From Paenibacillus odorifer (GTDB taxonomy: Bacteria; Bacillota; Bacilli; Paenibacillales; Paenibacillaceae), in the NCBI RefSeq assembly GCF_000758725.1, contig NZ_CP009428.1:3038001-3102000 (forward strand): a DNA stretch of 64,000 nt, given 5' to 3'. The notes beneath the pieces were generated by a model. That model worked only from the letters and a program-made list of their open reading frames with translations. It was not told where the DNA came from and did not search any database. A program made the position numbers and the translations under genes. Shown one piece after another: positions 1-8,644 of the stretch. Within the stretch, counting starts at the first letter, position 1. Each line of letters opens with the position of its first letter.

Positions 1-1
1 C

Positions 2-883
2 CGCCGCAAAAAGATAGATGAAGAGTTCTACGAAGAGCTGGAAGAGATTTTAATTGGTGCAGACGTGGGTGTAAACACTGTTATGACCCTTGTCGAGGAT
101 TTGCGTGCCGAAGTGAAGCAAAATCGGATTGAAGATGCTGCCGAGCTGAAGCCGATTTTGTCCCGTAAGCTTATGGAGCTGCTGCGCGGAGATGATGATA
201 ACAGCCTGAAGGAAAATCCGAATGGAATTACAGTTATTTTGTTCGTTGGGGTTAATGGCGTGGGCAAGACGACTACCATCGGCAAGCTGGCTCATCGTTA
301 CAAACAAGAAGGTAAAAAAGTTCTTTTGGCTGCAGGGGATACGTTCCGTGCCGGAGCGATTGAGCAGCTTGAGGTTTGGGGCCAACGCGCAGGCGTAGAT
401 GTCATTAAACAACAAGCAGGCTCTGACCCGGCGGCTGTAATGTACGATGCGGTGCAAGCGGCTAAACAGCGCAATGTGGATATCTTAATCTGCGATACTG
501 CTGGCAGACTGCAGAATAAAAGCAATCTGATGGAAGAGCTCAACAAAATCTTCCGCGTTATTCAAAGAGAAATCCCAAGTGCTCCACATGAGGTACTGAT
601 GGTGCTAGATGCTACGACAGGTCAAAATGCACTTACACAAGCCAAGTTATTTGGTGAAAAGAGTGGCGTCACTGGCTTGGTCTTGACGAAGCTGGACGGT
701 ACGGCTAAAGGCGGAATCGTTGTAGCGATTCGTCAGGAAATGAATTTGCCGGTGAAGTTTGTAGGTCTTGGAGAAAAAATGGAAGACCTGCAGCCATTTG
801 ATTCGCAGCAGTTCGTACATGCTCTTTTTGCTGGATTAATTGCCGAGGAAGAAGAGTCAGAAGAATCGGAAGAGCAAGTGTAA
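2..883 (+). CDS. ftsY: Signal recognition particle receptor FtsY (5' end outside window)
   Basis: SRP receptor GTPase that docks ribosome-SRP complexes at the membrane through Ffh. The frame is open from base 2, so the start and any acidic N-terminal region lie upstream of the window. Visible are the end of the N domain, the P-loop GVNGVGKTT (near base 248), the insertion-box helix AGDTFRAGAIEQL, DTAGR, TKLDGTAKGG and the C-terminal GLGEKMEDLQPFD signature, all diagnostic of FtsY/Ffh GTPases. The acidic tail (EEEESEESEE) is specific to this protein. A strong terminator follows, so this is the last gene of its operon. Confidence 0.97.
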   Translation, partial: RRKKIDEEFYEELEEILIGADVGVNTVMTLVEDLRAEVKQNRIEDAAELKPILSRKLMELLRGDDDNSLKENPNGITVILFVGVNGVGKTTTIGKLAHRYKQEGKKVLLAAGDTFRAGAIEQLEVWGQRAGVDVIKQQAGSDPAAVMYDAVQAAKQRNVDILICDTAGRLQNKSNLMEELNKIFRVIQREIPSAPHEVLMVLDATTGQNALTQAKLFGEKSGVTGLVLTKLDGTAKGGIVVAIRQEMNLPVKFVGLGEKMEDLQPFDSQQFVHALFAGLIAEEEESEESEEQV

Positions 884-921
884 TCAACAGCACAATATAA
901 TCATAAAGAAGTCATATTTAC

Positions 922-972
922 AAGGAATGCCCTCGAAGCTATATTTAGTTTAGGAGGGCATTCCTTTTCTTT
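922..972 (+). terminator. Rho-independent terminator after ftsY
   Basis: Perfect 13-bp inverted repeat AAGGAATGCCCTC / GAGGGCATTCCTT (922-934 and 954-966) followed by a T-rich tract. It lies about 40 bases after the ftsY stop. Confidence 0.9.
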
Positions 973-1008
973 TTTATAAAGGGTTTGTCCGTCATTTTGT
1001 AGCAACTG

Positions 1009-1887
1009 CTAAGCGACTCTTAGAAAGTATAAATGCATCGCGTAAGGGATCCCTTTAAATAACAGCTTTCCCTCACTAACTAGCCTCCAGAAGCGATATT
1101 CTATGAATGAGGTACTGATATACAAATTCCATTGCCCTATAATTGTGCCTACAATCAGACCTGCATTTACGTAGCCATCTCGATCCTCATACTGTTGAAG
1201 TTGCAGAATTAAAGAAAGAATTTCTTCGTCATAGTAACTCTCGGGAACATTCATAAGCTGGCCATCAACCCAAACTCTAAGCATATCCTCGGTGTTGCTG
1301 ATTTTTTGCCACTCTAGTTCATACTGTTTTCTTTGAGCGGAGGTGACAGGGGATGTGTTTTCGGTGATTTTTATAATTTTATGCACAGCTTCGTTTGGGA
1401 GCTGACTAAGTGCTCTGGGATATAATCCGATTTCAAATGGAGCGGCAATCTCCCTATAAGCCTTGACGGGATCAATAACATGAATAGGTTGCGTCCTCTC
1501 ATTAAGAATAGAAAGCGCAAATCGTAAACCTGTCTGATCATGGGAGTTGTCTCCGCACCAAATAGTGATTTTTTTGTCCTCGGGAATTTCTTTTAAGGTC
1601 TGTATCACGGCTTCCAGTTTGTGCTGGGGATTGAGATGATAACCATGATCCGGAAATCGTTCCTGAAACCATAACTCACGGGTATGATAGCCTTCATTAT
1701 TATGTAATTCACGCAACGGTCCAGCAGAGAATGTCTCATTAAATGAAAGTACTCGTATTAAATGGCGATAACCCAAATGACTAAGGGCTACCTTCATTGA
1801 CCCCGCTTCCGATAGACCAAATAACAGATAAATGTGATTCCGCCTAAGCTCTTCCTGCTCAATTGACATAGTATATTTGTGCTCCAT
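1009..1887 (-). CDS. DUF1835 domain-containing protein
   Basis: A 292-residue cytoplasmic protein. The N-terminal part (residues about 15-140) matches the DUF1835 pattern as I know it: a hydrophobic strand IYLLFGLSEAGSMKVAL, then FNETFSAGPL and the IWCGDNSHDQTGLR segment. The C-terminal ~100 residues resemble the helical domain that usually accompanies DUF1835. The biochemical function is unknown. It is convergent with ftsY, separated by the ftsY terminator, and transcribed alone. The start at 1887 sits about 25 bases downstream of an extended -10 element; MSIEQEELRR at 1869 is an alternative start. Confidence 0.8.
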   Translation of the reverse strand: MEHKYTMSIEQEELRRNHIYLLFGLSEAGSMKVALSHLGYRHLIRVLSFNETFSAGPLRELHNNEGYHTRELWFQERFPDHGYHLNPQHKLEAVIQTLKEIPEDKKITIWCGDNSHDQTGLRFALSILNERTQPIHVIDPVKAYREIAAPFEIGLYPRALSQLPNEAVHKIIKITENTSPVTSAQRKQYELEWQKISNTEDMLRVWVDGQLMNVPESYYDEEILSLILQLQQYEDRDGYVNAGLIVGTIIGQWNLYISTSFIEYRFWRLVSEGKLLFKGIPYAMHLYFLRVA

Positions 1888-1910
1888 AGGTCACTCTCCC
1901 ATCGCAACAA

Positions 1911-1919
1911 ATTATACCA
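1911..1919 (-). promoter_or_regulatory. Extended -10 promoter of the DUF1835 gene
   Basis: On the minus strand the sequence TGGTATAAT is a consensus extended -10 (TGN-TATAAT) just upstream of the gene starting at 1887. No good -35 is visible, as is usual for extended -10 promoters. Confidence 0.55.
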
Positions 1920-2241
1920 TACTCAATGAATCCACATCCGCAGGCAACTATATAAAAAATACATTATATGAAAAATTCATAATAGTAATGCTTGTCACAC
2001 TTCCTGCATACAATTCAATGATGAATGTACATTTCATCTCCGGCAACCTATATAAGAGAGAAAGGAAGCGATTCCAAAAAATACAAATACCTCTGGAATC
2101 ACATTTCTCTGTTATATATGTTGACATGAACAAGTAGATTTACGTATTATGAGAATATAAACCAATATTTTCATGGATGTTTTCTGAAATGAAAGTATAA
2201 GTTGTTAACAAAGATTACATCTATCGAAAGGAGTCGGGCTC
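1920..2241. other. Intergenic region upstream of the ATP-grasp operon
   Basis: AT-rich region between divergent genes. It holds a perfect 7-bp inverted repeat GATTCCA/TGGAATC (2070-2076 and 2094-2100) and a smaller ATGAA/TTCAT dyad near 1968-1981. The short open frame crossing it shows no ribosome binding site or recognisable protein, so I regard the region as regulatory. The Shine-Dalgarno AAAGGAG of the next gene lies at its right end. Confidence 0.4.
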
Positions 2242-3705
2242 ATGTCCAAATTAGATCCTCTGCCAGGTCTGTCTCCGTATCCATTACAGCATTTTTTCGA
2301 TGAAATGTATGCTGATAAGAGGAATGTCCGGCCGCACTACAGACATGTGAACCGCATGTTTTCCGGAATGAGCTCCGAAGAGCTGCAAGGGAAGCAAAAT
2401 TTAATGCAGCGTAGGATGATGGAAGAAGGAATTACCTTTACGCTTTACAATCCGGCTCAAGATCATCCTATGGAGCGAACGATCCCCTTCGATATGATTC
2501 CACGTATAATCCCTAAGAATGAGTGGGAGAGGCTAGAAGCTGGAATAATTCAGCGTATCACAGCTTTGAATTTGTTCATTCATGACATCTACCATGAGCA
2601 ATACATTGTTAAAGATGGCATCGTCCCTAGGCGTATGATTATTTCCAACTGTTACTTCCGGCCAGAAATGTCAGGTCTGCGCGTGCCCGGTGGAGCTTAC
2701 ATCACCACCTCAGGAATCGATCTGATCCGCCATCACGATGGGCATTATTATGTACTTGAAGACAACCTGCGAACACCCTCCGGCTTTTCCTATCTTTTTA
2801 AAGGCAGAACACTTATGAATCAATTGTTTCCTGAATTGTCCTTTGCCAGCTCCATCCGAGATGTAGATCATAGCTTAAATCGCTTCTTATCCGTGCTTCG
2901 TAGTCTATCTCCATCAAGGAGGTCAGATCCGGTTATAGCACTCCTAACGCCTGGAGAATACAATTCTGCATATTATGAACATGCTTTTTTGGCACAGCAG
3001 ATGGGTATACATTTGGTCGAAGGACGAGATTTGGTAACAAAGGATCACAAAATATATCTGAAAGAAATGAACGGACTACGTAGAGTGGATGTGCTGTATC
3101 GTCGGTTGGACGATGATTACATTGACCCGCTAGCCTTTCAACCTGATTCTTTACTGGGTGTAGCAGGACTTATGAATGCTTATAGGGCAGGCAACATAGC
3201 GATTGCTAATGCTCCGGGAACCGGTGTTGCAGATGATAAAGCGATGTATGTCTATGTACCGGATATGATTCGTTATTATCTGAATGAAGAGCCGATCCTT
3301 GGCAATGTGCCGACGTATTTGTTGTCCAGACCCGATGAACGCCTGTATGTTCTTGAGAACCTATCCGAAATGGTTGTTAAGGAAACCTCATTATCCGGTG
3401 GATATGGGATGTTGATCGGAAGCGAGGCAACCAAAGAAGAATTAGCCGAGTTCCGAATGAAAATTATTGCTGATCCAGATCGTTATGTGGCACAGCCAAT
3501 TATGTCCTTGTCTAGAGCACCTGTATTGTCGGGAGGCACTATGGCACCCCGGCATATCGACCTTCGGGCTTTTGTATTAATGGGTGCAGACCGGAAGCCG
3601 CATGTCATACCTGGCGGATTAACCCGAGTGGCTATGAAAGAAGGTTCATTGGTTGTGAATTCCTCGCAAGGTGGTGGCGTAAAGGATACTTGGGTTATGG
3701 CGTGA
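2242..3705 (+). CDS. Circularly permuted ATP-grasp type 2 protein
   Basis: A 487-residue protein of the circularly permuted ATP-grasp family (formerly DUF404/DUF407). Supporting motifs are GGAYITTSGIDLIRHHDGHYY followed by LEDNLRTPSGFSY (residues about 153-192), the glycine-rich segment KETSLSGGYGMLIG near 385-398, and HIDLRAFVLMG near 446. The family is predicted to form amide or peptide bonds using ATP. It is the first gene of an operon with an alpha-E protein and a transglutaminase-like protein, a combination known across bacteria and proposed to make or modify a peptide. Shine-Dalgarno AAAGGAG precedes the ATG. Confidence 0.92.
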   Translation: MSKLDPLPGLSPYPLQHFFDEMYADKRNVRPHYRHVNRMFSGMSSEELQGKQNLMQRRMMEEGITFTLYNPAQDHPMERTIPFDMIPRIIPKNEWERLEAGIIQRITALNLFIHDIYHEQYIVKDGIVPRRMIISNCYFRPEMSGLRVPGGAYITTSGIDLIRHHDGHYYVLEDNLRTPSGFSYLFKGRTLMNQLFPELSFASSIRDVDHSLNRFLSVLRSLSPSRRSDPVIALLTPGEYNSAYYEHAFLAQQMGIHLVEGRDLVTKDHKIYLKEMNGLRRVDVLYRRLDDDYIDPLAFQPDSLLGVAGLMNAYRAGNIAIANAPGTGVADDKAMYVYVPDMIRYYLNEEPILGNVPTYLLSRPDERLYVLENLSEMVVKETSLSGGYGMLIGSEATKEELAEFRMKIIADPDRYVAQPIMSLSRAPVLSGGTMAPRHIDLRAFVLMGADRKPHVIPGGLTRVAMKEGSLVVNSSQGGGVKDTWVMA

Positions 3706-3780
3706 TCTATTATCTTGTAAGCCTTGATTGTGAATCAAAAATATGCAGCATCAATTTGGAGGATAAAGGAGTGGCTAAAG

Positions 3781-4734
3781 ATGCTGAATCGAAATGCGGA
3801 GGCTTTATTCTGGATCGGCCGATATATTGAAAGGGCAGAGAATCATGCGCGGCTAATCAATGTACATTATCATATCCAGCAGGAAGAGGATTTTCAGGAA
3901 GAAGGACATAAATGGTCGAGGCTTATCGATGCATTAGGGGTTCGAAGTGAATATTTACAGCAGTTCGAAACCTTTTCTGAACAGGACGTGTTATCCTTTA
4001 TTACACTTGATTTAGGCAATTCGAATTCATTATTCTCTTGCGTACATCATGCCAGAAATAATCTTCGCACACTGCGTCAGCATCTTCCAAGTGAGCTATG
4101 GGATGTCGTCAACAGCTTTAATCTATGGCTTGGTGAGCGGTCAGTTGCTGATATTATGAGTGGTCCACATCATTTCTACCAGCAGGTGAAGGAACGTGCA
4201 GCTATGTTTCTAGGAGCAGAACAATCCGTAATGCTTAGAGGGAATGAATGGCACTTTATAGAGAGCGGCCGTTTTTTGGAACGGGCCGAGAATACGACGC
4301 GTATTTTGCAGGCAGTTATAGCCTCTTGCCGTTTCAAAGAGCTTAATGCAATCTATATTCAGTTACAGGCTGTGCTGAAATCCGTAAGTGGGTATCAGGC
4401 GTTTCGCCGTTATTATGCAGATGCCATGTCACCGGAGAGCATTTTAGATTTTTTGATCGCGAATCCCAAATTTCCACGTTCGATCCGCTTTTCTTTTCAC
4501 CAGCTGGAAGAACATTTAGCTAGACTTGAACTGGATTCCTCAGAAAAAGGCTCAGGTCATGAGAAGGTCATCCGTCAAGCAGGAAAGCTGAAGGCAGAGC
4601 TGGATTATATGGAAAAAGAAGAAATGTCCGGTGAGCTGGTGGAAGATGTACTGCAATCACTCGTAATATCTTGCCAGAGACTGGGCAAAACGATGGAGGG
4701 CGCCTTTTTTCGGCGAGAAGGAGTATCTGTATGA
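3781..4734 (+). CDS. Alpha-E domain-containing protein (DUF403)
   Basis: A 317-residue, mostly helical protein that begins with the family hallmark MLNRNAEALFWIGRYIERAE. A second ESGRFLERAENTTRIL segment occurs near residue 160, giving the two Glu-containing helices that name the alpha-E family. The frame is open 57 bases further upstream, but ATG 3781 has the family N-terminus and a good site (AAAGGAG). The molecular role is unproven; it always travels with ATP-grasp and transglutaminase-like genes, as here. Its stop overlaps the next start (ATGA at 4731). Confidence 0.92.
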   Translation: MLNRNAEALFWIGRYIERAENHARLINVHYHIQQEEDFQEEGHKWSRLIDALGVRSEYLQQFETFSEQDVLSFITLDLGNSNSLFSCVHHARNNLRTLRQHLPSELWDVVNSFNLWLGERSVADIMSGPHHFYQQVKERAAMFLGAEQSVMLRGNEWHFIESGRFLERAENTTRILQAVIASCRFKELNAIYIQLQAVLKSVSGYQAFRRYYADAMSPESILDFLIANPKFPRSIRFSFHQLEEHLARLELDSSEKGSGHEKVIRQAGKLKAELDYMEKEEMSGELVEDVLQSLVISCQRLGKTMEGAFFRREGVSV

Positions 4735-5597
4735 AGATTCAAATCAATCACACCACCACATACAGTTATCCAGAGCCAGTTACGGACAGTGTCAATGAAA
4801 TCAGACTCACCCCTCGCACCAACTATCGGCAATCCTGTTATCACCACGAGGTTGAAGTATATCCGGCAGCTAATCTATTAACGTATGAGGATTTCTTTGG
4901 TAATCGGGTGCATGCCTATTCAGTTAATAAGCCACATACGGAAATGGTAATCCATACGAAAGCTACTGTAGTAACATTGGATAAATCTCAAGGTACCGAT
5001 CTTCCGCGAACCAGCCTTGAAGAGCAAGTTAAACTGCTAAATGATGAGAAGTTTCAGAACCGGTACATTGAGTTTATTTTGCCGACCCGTTATACCGAGG
5101 TGACTCCTGAATTGGTAGAGTTCGCCTCACAGTACCCTTTTAGTGAAGCTGAAGATATGTATCAATGGATTCTGAGGTTATCTTCGACGATTTATGAACA
5201 GTTCACCTATGATCCTGAGGCAACAAGCGTAAATACAACGGTAAAAAAAGCCCTGAAGCTCAAGCGGGGTGTCTGTCAGGATTATGCTCATCTTATGATC
5301 GCTGTCTGCCGCAGTGTGGGTCTGCCTTCCAGATATGTTAGTGGATATCATTTTGTCGGTGATCTACAGAGCAGCAATGCCAATTTCGAGCAGGCTTCAC
5401 ATGCTTGGGTGGAGACCCATATTCCGGGTACGGGCTGGCTTGGTTTTGATCCGACGAATAATGTTGAAGTGAACTGGCGTTATATCAAGCTGGGTCATGG
5501 ACGGGATTATAAAGATATAGTACCTGTAAAAGGGGTATATCGCGGCGGAGCAGGCACACTGACTGTAAAAGTGGACGTACGCAAGCTGGACAATTGA
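4731..5597 (+). CDS. Transglutaminase-like domain protein
   Basis: A 288-residue protein. The N-terminal half is the bacterial transglutaminase-like N-terminal region (INHTTTYSYPEPV). The C-terminal half is a papain-like core with the catalytic Cys in KRGVCQDYAHLMIA (about residue 183), the His in QASHAWVETHIP and the Asp in GFDPTNN. The triad is therefore intact, which suggests a peptidase or amide-forming enzyme. It has no signal peptide, so a cytoplasmic role is likely. It is translationally coupled to the alpha-E gene by an ATGA overlap. I see no Anbu proteasome-like gene, which accompanies this trio in some bacteria. Confidence 0.92.
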   Translation: MKIQINHTTTYSYPEPVTDSVNEIRLTPRTNYRQSCYHHEVEVYPAANLLTYEDFFGNRVHAYSVNKPHTEMVIHTKATVVTLDKSQGTDLPRTSLEEQVKLLNDEKFQNRYIEFILPTRYTEVTPELVEFASQYPFSEAEDMYQWILRLSSTIYEQFTYDPEATSVNTTVKKALKLKRGVCQDYAHLMIAVCRSVGLPSRYVSGYHFVGDLQSSNANFEQASHAWVETHIPGTGWLGFDPTNNVEVNWRYIKLGHGRDYKDIVPVKGVYRGGAGTLTVKVDVRKLDN

Positions 5598-5613
5598 ATT
5601 GAAATAATCGAAA

Positions 5614-5660
5614 CATCGAACATCGAACATCGAAACAATCAAAAAAATCAAAATATTCGA
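5614..5660 (+). repeat. Short tandem repeat after the transglutaminase gene
   Basis: Three exact head-to-tail copies of CATCGAA (5614-5634), followed by degenerate ATC-AAA and TTCGAAAC units up to the terminator. Probably replication slippage in the 3' untranslated region. Confidence 0.6.
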
Positions 5661-5667
5661 AACAAAC

Positions 5668-5702
5668 TCTCCGCTCATCTTATTGAATGGGGAGATTTTT
5701 TT
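5668..5702 (+). terminator. Probable terminator of the ATP-grasp operon
   Basis: TCTCC (5668-5672) pairs with GGAGA (5691-5695), with some extra pairing inside, followed by seven T. The stem is short, so confidence is moderate. Confidence 0.5.
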
Positions 5703-5816
5703 GTGCGGCGTGCTTAAATTATGAAGATTTATGAACGAGATGATTCCATTACAGGTTTATTTGGGTAATCTTGATCCATAGTACTTATCTTACAGACATT
5801 AGAGGAGAGATTACAT

Positions 5817-6626
5817 ATGAGCCCAAACATATCTAAGAAACAAAGATTTATTGGAAAAACAGCGATTATAACCGGAGCGGGCTCGGGAATTGGCCGTGCT
5901 ACCGCTATTAAGCTGGCGCGGGAAGGTGCAAATGTAGCATTGTTTGATTTAAATCTTGAAAGAACCTCTTCCTTGGCAGAAAAGCTTAATAAGCTTCGAA
6001 AAGATTGCGCGCTGGCCATAGAGGTAGATACTTCGGATGAGAAAAAGATGGAGGAAGCCGTACGTTGTACGGTGGAACAATTCGGAGGCGTGGATGTAGT
6101 ATTCGCTAACGCGGGAATTAATGGCGCTGTGGGTCCGATAGAAGAACTAAGCTTGAGCGACTGGGAGCGTACGATGTCGGTGAACTTGACGGGGACTTTT
6201 TTGACTCTAAAATATACTATTCCTCATCTGAAAGATAAAGGGAAGGGCAGTATTATTATTACTAGTTCCATTAATGGGAACACTAGATTTGCCAGCTTTG
6301 GGTGGTCTACTTATAGCACTACCAAAGCTGGACAGGTGGCTTTTGCCAAAATGGCAGCTCTCGAGCTTGCTAAGTTTAAGATTCGTGTGAATGTGATCTG
6401 CCCTGGGGCTATTGCTACGAATATAGATGAAACCACTGAAATGAGCGAGGATGTTGAAGCAATCGTCATTCCGATTGAATTCCCTGATGGAGCGCAACCC
6501 TTGGCAGATGGACCGGGCAAGCCGGATAATGTCGCTGATCTCGTTGCTTTTCTGGCTTCGGATGAATCTATCCATATTACAGGTGCGCAAATCGTGATTG
6601 ACGGCGCGGAGTCCTTGTTATCCTAA
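5817..6626 (+). CDS. SDR family NAD(P)-dependent oxidoreductase
   Basis: A 269-residue classical short-chain dehydrogenase/reductase. The Rossmann motif TGAGSGIGRATA is near residue 20, NAGING near 98, the catalytic Ser lies in ITSSING, and the YxxxK motif is in YSTTKAG. A VNVICPGAIATN segment follows. The substrate cannot be told from sequence. The Shine-Dalgarno GAGGAGAGAT supports the ATG. The last nine bases overlap the end of the convergent SRPBCC gene, and no terminator separates the two. Confidence 0.93.
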   Translation: MSPNISKKQRFIGKTAIITGAGSGIGRATAIKLAREGANVALFDLNLERTSSLAEKLNKLRKDCALAIEVDTSDEKKMEEAVRCTVEQFGGVDVVFANAGINGAVGPIEELSLSDWERTMSVNLTGTFLTLKYTIPHLKDKGKGSIIITSSINGNTRFASFGWSTYSTTKAGQVAFAKMAALELAKFKIRVNVICPGAIATNIDETTEMSEDVEAIVIPIEFPDGAQPLADGPGKPDNVADLVAFLASDESIHITGAQIVIDGAESLLS

Positions 6627-7094
6627 TTTCGAGATCGCTTCCCGGTATTGCTCGTACCATTTATTCCATTCGTCTTTCCGTGACTCCAGCGTCGTGCCTT
6701 CCAAAAGATGCTGGATCACTTCTAGACAAACATGCCAGCCAGCGAGATCACGTGGTGTATGCGGGGTAAGCGTTTGTAGTGTTTCGTTCAAGATGAGTAA
6801 ACAGCCTTCTGAATTAGGGTATAACTCAAAACGAACAAGATCCTCAGCCCATGTAAACTCAAAAATAGATTGATGCTGTAGCGCGGTAATTTCCATATCC
6901 AAAAACGTTCCGTTTTGCATATCAAACTTTATAAGTCCGCCTTCACGCAGGTCCTCGATTTTTAATTCAGAGAACCATAAGGCAAGCTTCTCATTTTCGG
7001 TCAAATAGGACCAAATCTCAGTTGCGGAATGCTTTAACTGGCGTTCGAAACGAGCGACATAATGTTGATCTTCTTTTTGGATGTTAGCTAACAT
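6618..7094 (-). CDS. SRPBCC/AHSA1-type protein
   Basis: A 158-residue protein of the START-like SRPBCC superfamily, activator-of-Hsp90 C-terminal-like group. Typical features are FERQLKHSATEIWSYLTENEKLALWF, GGLIKFDM and the C-terminal DLAGWHVCLEVIQHLLEG segment. Such proteins bind hydrophobic ligands; no ligand can be named here. AAAGGAG precedes the ATG. A strong + strand hairpin-terminator lies within its 5' leader. Confidence 0.85.
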   Translation of the reverse strand: MLANIQKEDQHYVARFERQLKHSATEIWSYLTENEKLALWFSELKIEDLREGGLIKFDMQNGTFLDMEITALQHQSIFEFTWAEDLVRFELYPNSEGCLLILNETLQTLTPHTPRDLAGWHVCLEVIQHLLEGTTLESRKDEWNKWYEQYREAISKLG

Positions 7095-7109
7095 TTATAT
7101 TTCTCCTTT

Positions 7110-7136
7110 GGACTACTGCGGTAGTCCTTTTTTTAT
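7110..7136 (+). terminator. Hairpin with T-tract in the leader of the SRPBCC gene
   Basis: GGACTAC (7110-7116 region) pairs with GTAGTCC, followed by seven T, in + orientation. The only upstream + strand gene is the SDR gene, so its transcript would end here after running antisense through the SRPBCC gene. On the minus strand the same hairpin lies directly before the SRPBCC Shine-Dalgarno. Confidence 0.6.
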
Positions 7137-7140
7137 TGAG

Positions 7141-7397
7141 TTGAGGCTCATTAGAAAGAGTATAGCAATCGCCTGTGTTAATTGCACGATGGGGCTGAAG
7201 ACTAACTTATAGGGTATCGAGGGCGATAGTATAGTGGAAGAAATACGGTCACGAAACTGATTTACGTACGGCGCGAAGAAGTGTTGGCGGACATAAGTGA
7301 GTGATGAGGGTGAAAAGTGAGTGAAGACTGGGGTAAGTGTGTGTTGAAGGGCGGAAGTAAACAGTAGCATTTTCGGTGGCGAGGATGCATCGGCGTT
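7141..7397. other. Non-coding region before the repeat array
   Basis: No gene, promoter or terminator is convincing. The right half is rich in short GTGAG/GTGTG motifs (about 7290-7350) that look like degenerate repeats. Open frames here lack ribosome binding sites and recognisable products. Confidence 0.4.
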
Positions 7398-7653
7398 GCG
7401 GACTGTATTGCAGCTATTTGGCGTTTGTGGTGTGTTTTTTGAACGTATCGGACTGTATAGCTCTTATCGCCGCGACTTTGAACAAAAGTAGGGTGTGTTT
7501 GAGCGAATAGTTGCATCTGAGTCCGAAAGTAGAGCAAAAAGGCATGAATTTGCGAAATAAGGGCTTCTGGGTCCGAACGATCAATGGAGACGAAGATGTA
7601 ATGAATGTATAACAAAGGATGTAGTATACGAGCAAAAGCTCCAGGGTCCGAAC
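7398..7653. repeat. LLRR inverted-half-site element, copy 1a
   Basis: Left half-sites: GCGGACTGTATTGCAGCTAT at 7398, and TATCGGACTGTATAGCTC at 7446. Right half-sites: GAATAGTTGCATCTGAGT with CCGA at 7503-7529, AAATAAGGGCTTCTGGGT with CCGAACG at 7555-7579, and a lone GGGTCCGAACG ending at 7653. The order left, left, right, right recurs at four loci in this window. Confidence 0.75.
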
Positions 7654-7680
7654 GTTTTACGGTGGCGAGTGTGCGCTAAT

Positions 7681-7866
7681 GTATCGGACTGTATTGCAGC
7701 TATTTGGTGTTTTTCGTGTGTTTATTAGCAGTATCGGACTGCATAGCTCTTATCGCTGTGATTTTGATTAAAAGTAGGGCACATATGAGCGAATAGCTGC
7801 AACTAGGTCCGATAGTACAGCGAAATGGACTGAATTTGTGAAATAAGGTCATCTGAGTCCGAACGA
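7681..7866. repeat. LLRR inverted-half-site element, copy 1b
   Basis: Left half-sites at 7682-7705 and 7732-7755; right half-sites at 7791-7815 (ends GGTCCGATAG) and 7841-7865 (ends GAGTCCGAACG). About 180 bases are identical to copy 1d, which lies 489-490 bases further right. Confidence 0.8.
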
Positions 7867-7893
7867 TTCACGGTGGCGAGTGTGTGCTAATGA

Positions 7894-8142
7894 ATGGGAC
7901 TGTATTGCAGCTATTTGGTGTATTTCGTGTGTTTATTAGCAGTATCGGACTGCATAGCTCTTATCGTTGCGATTTTGAACAAAAGTAGGGTGTGTTTGAG
8001 CGAATAGCTGAATCTGAGTCCGATAGCAGAGCAAAAAAGCATGAATTTGCAAAATAAGGGCTACTGGGTCCGAACGCTGCGACGAGGATGTAACGAAGGC
8101 GTAAAGGATGTAGTATACGAGCAAGAGCTGCTGAGTCCGATC
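7894..8142. repeat. LLRR inverted-half-site element, copy 1c
   Basis: Left half-sites at 7894-7918 and 7942-7965; right half-sites at 8001-8026 and 8051-8076; a further lone right half at 8121-8142. It is the counterpart of copy 1a at a distance of about 490-496 bases. Confidence 0.75.
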
Positions 8143-8171
8143 GATTTGTAGAGGAGAGTTTGCGCTGACGT

Positions 8172-8355
8172 TGCGGACTGTATTGCAGCTATTTGGTGTT
8201 TTTCGTGTGTTTATTAGCAGTATCGGACTGCATAGCTCTTATCGCTGTGATTTTGATTAAAAGTAGGGCACATATGAGCGAATAGCTGCAACTAGGTCCG
8301 ATAGTACAGCGAAATGGACTGAATTTGTGAAATAAGGTCATCTGAGTCCGAACGT
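8172..8355. repeat. LLRR inverted-half-site element, copy 1d
   Basis: Left half-sites at 8172-8194 and 8220-8243; right half-sites at 8280-8304 and 8330-8354. Nearly identical to copy 1b, so the 1a+1b unit appears to have been tandemly duplicated. A degenerate right half (GTTACAGAGTCCGAG) follows near 8420-8435. Confidence 0.8.
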
Positions 8356-8558
8356 TTCCCTGAGGCGAGTGTGCTCTAACGTTACGGTTATGGACTTAGA
8401 ATATACTTAGCATACGATAGTTACAGAGTCCGAGCTGCTCAACTGTGCGACGAGGGGCAAGGAGCATTTGAGTGAATAGCTCGCCACACCTATAGTTAAC
8501 GTATAGGCAAAATCTGAGAAAGCATCCCGGTAGCTTGATGCAAATCCTAAGTCTTTTA

Positions 8559-8567
8559 TGCTAAAAT
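8559..8567 (+). promoter_or_regulatory. Extended -10 promoter of the DUF1992 gene
   Basis: TGCTAAAAT (TGN plus TAAAAT) sits about 75 bases before the start. The same TATGCTAAAAT word precedes the gene at 33740, which supports it as a local promoter type. Confidence 0.5.
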
Positions 8568-8644
8568 TAACGCAATTCCGTAAAATATACTTTTGATTAG
8601 GCAGGGTTGATAATAGTGTGGCATTGGTGAAGGAGGCTGCGTAT

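Noticed and set aside
1877..2137. Open frame of 86 codons between the DUF1835 and ATP-grasp genes
   Set aside because: No ribosome binding site, overlaps the promoter of the minus-strand gene, and the composition is that of AT-rich intergenic DNA.
7262..8124. Minus-strand open frames in the repeat array
   Set aside because: They are translations of repeated half-sites, without start signals; similar peptides come from each copy.
8500..8560. c-di-GMP-I (GEMM) riboswitch upstream of the DUF1992 gene
   Set aside because: GGCAAA and GATGCAAATCC words and a CCTAAG word look suggestive, but the expected GNRA hairpin and the second paired arm are missing, and the likely promoter lies downstream of it.
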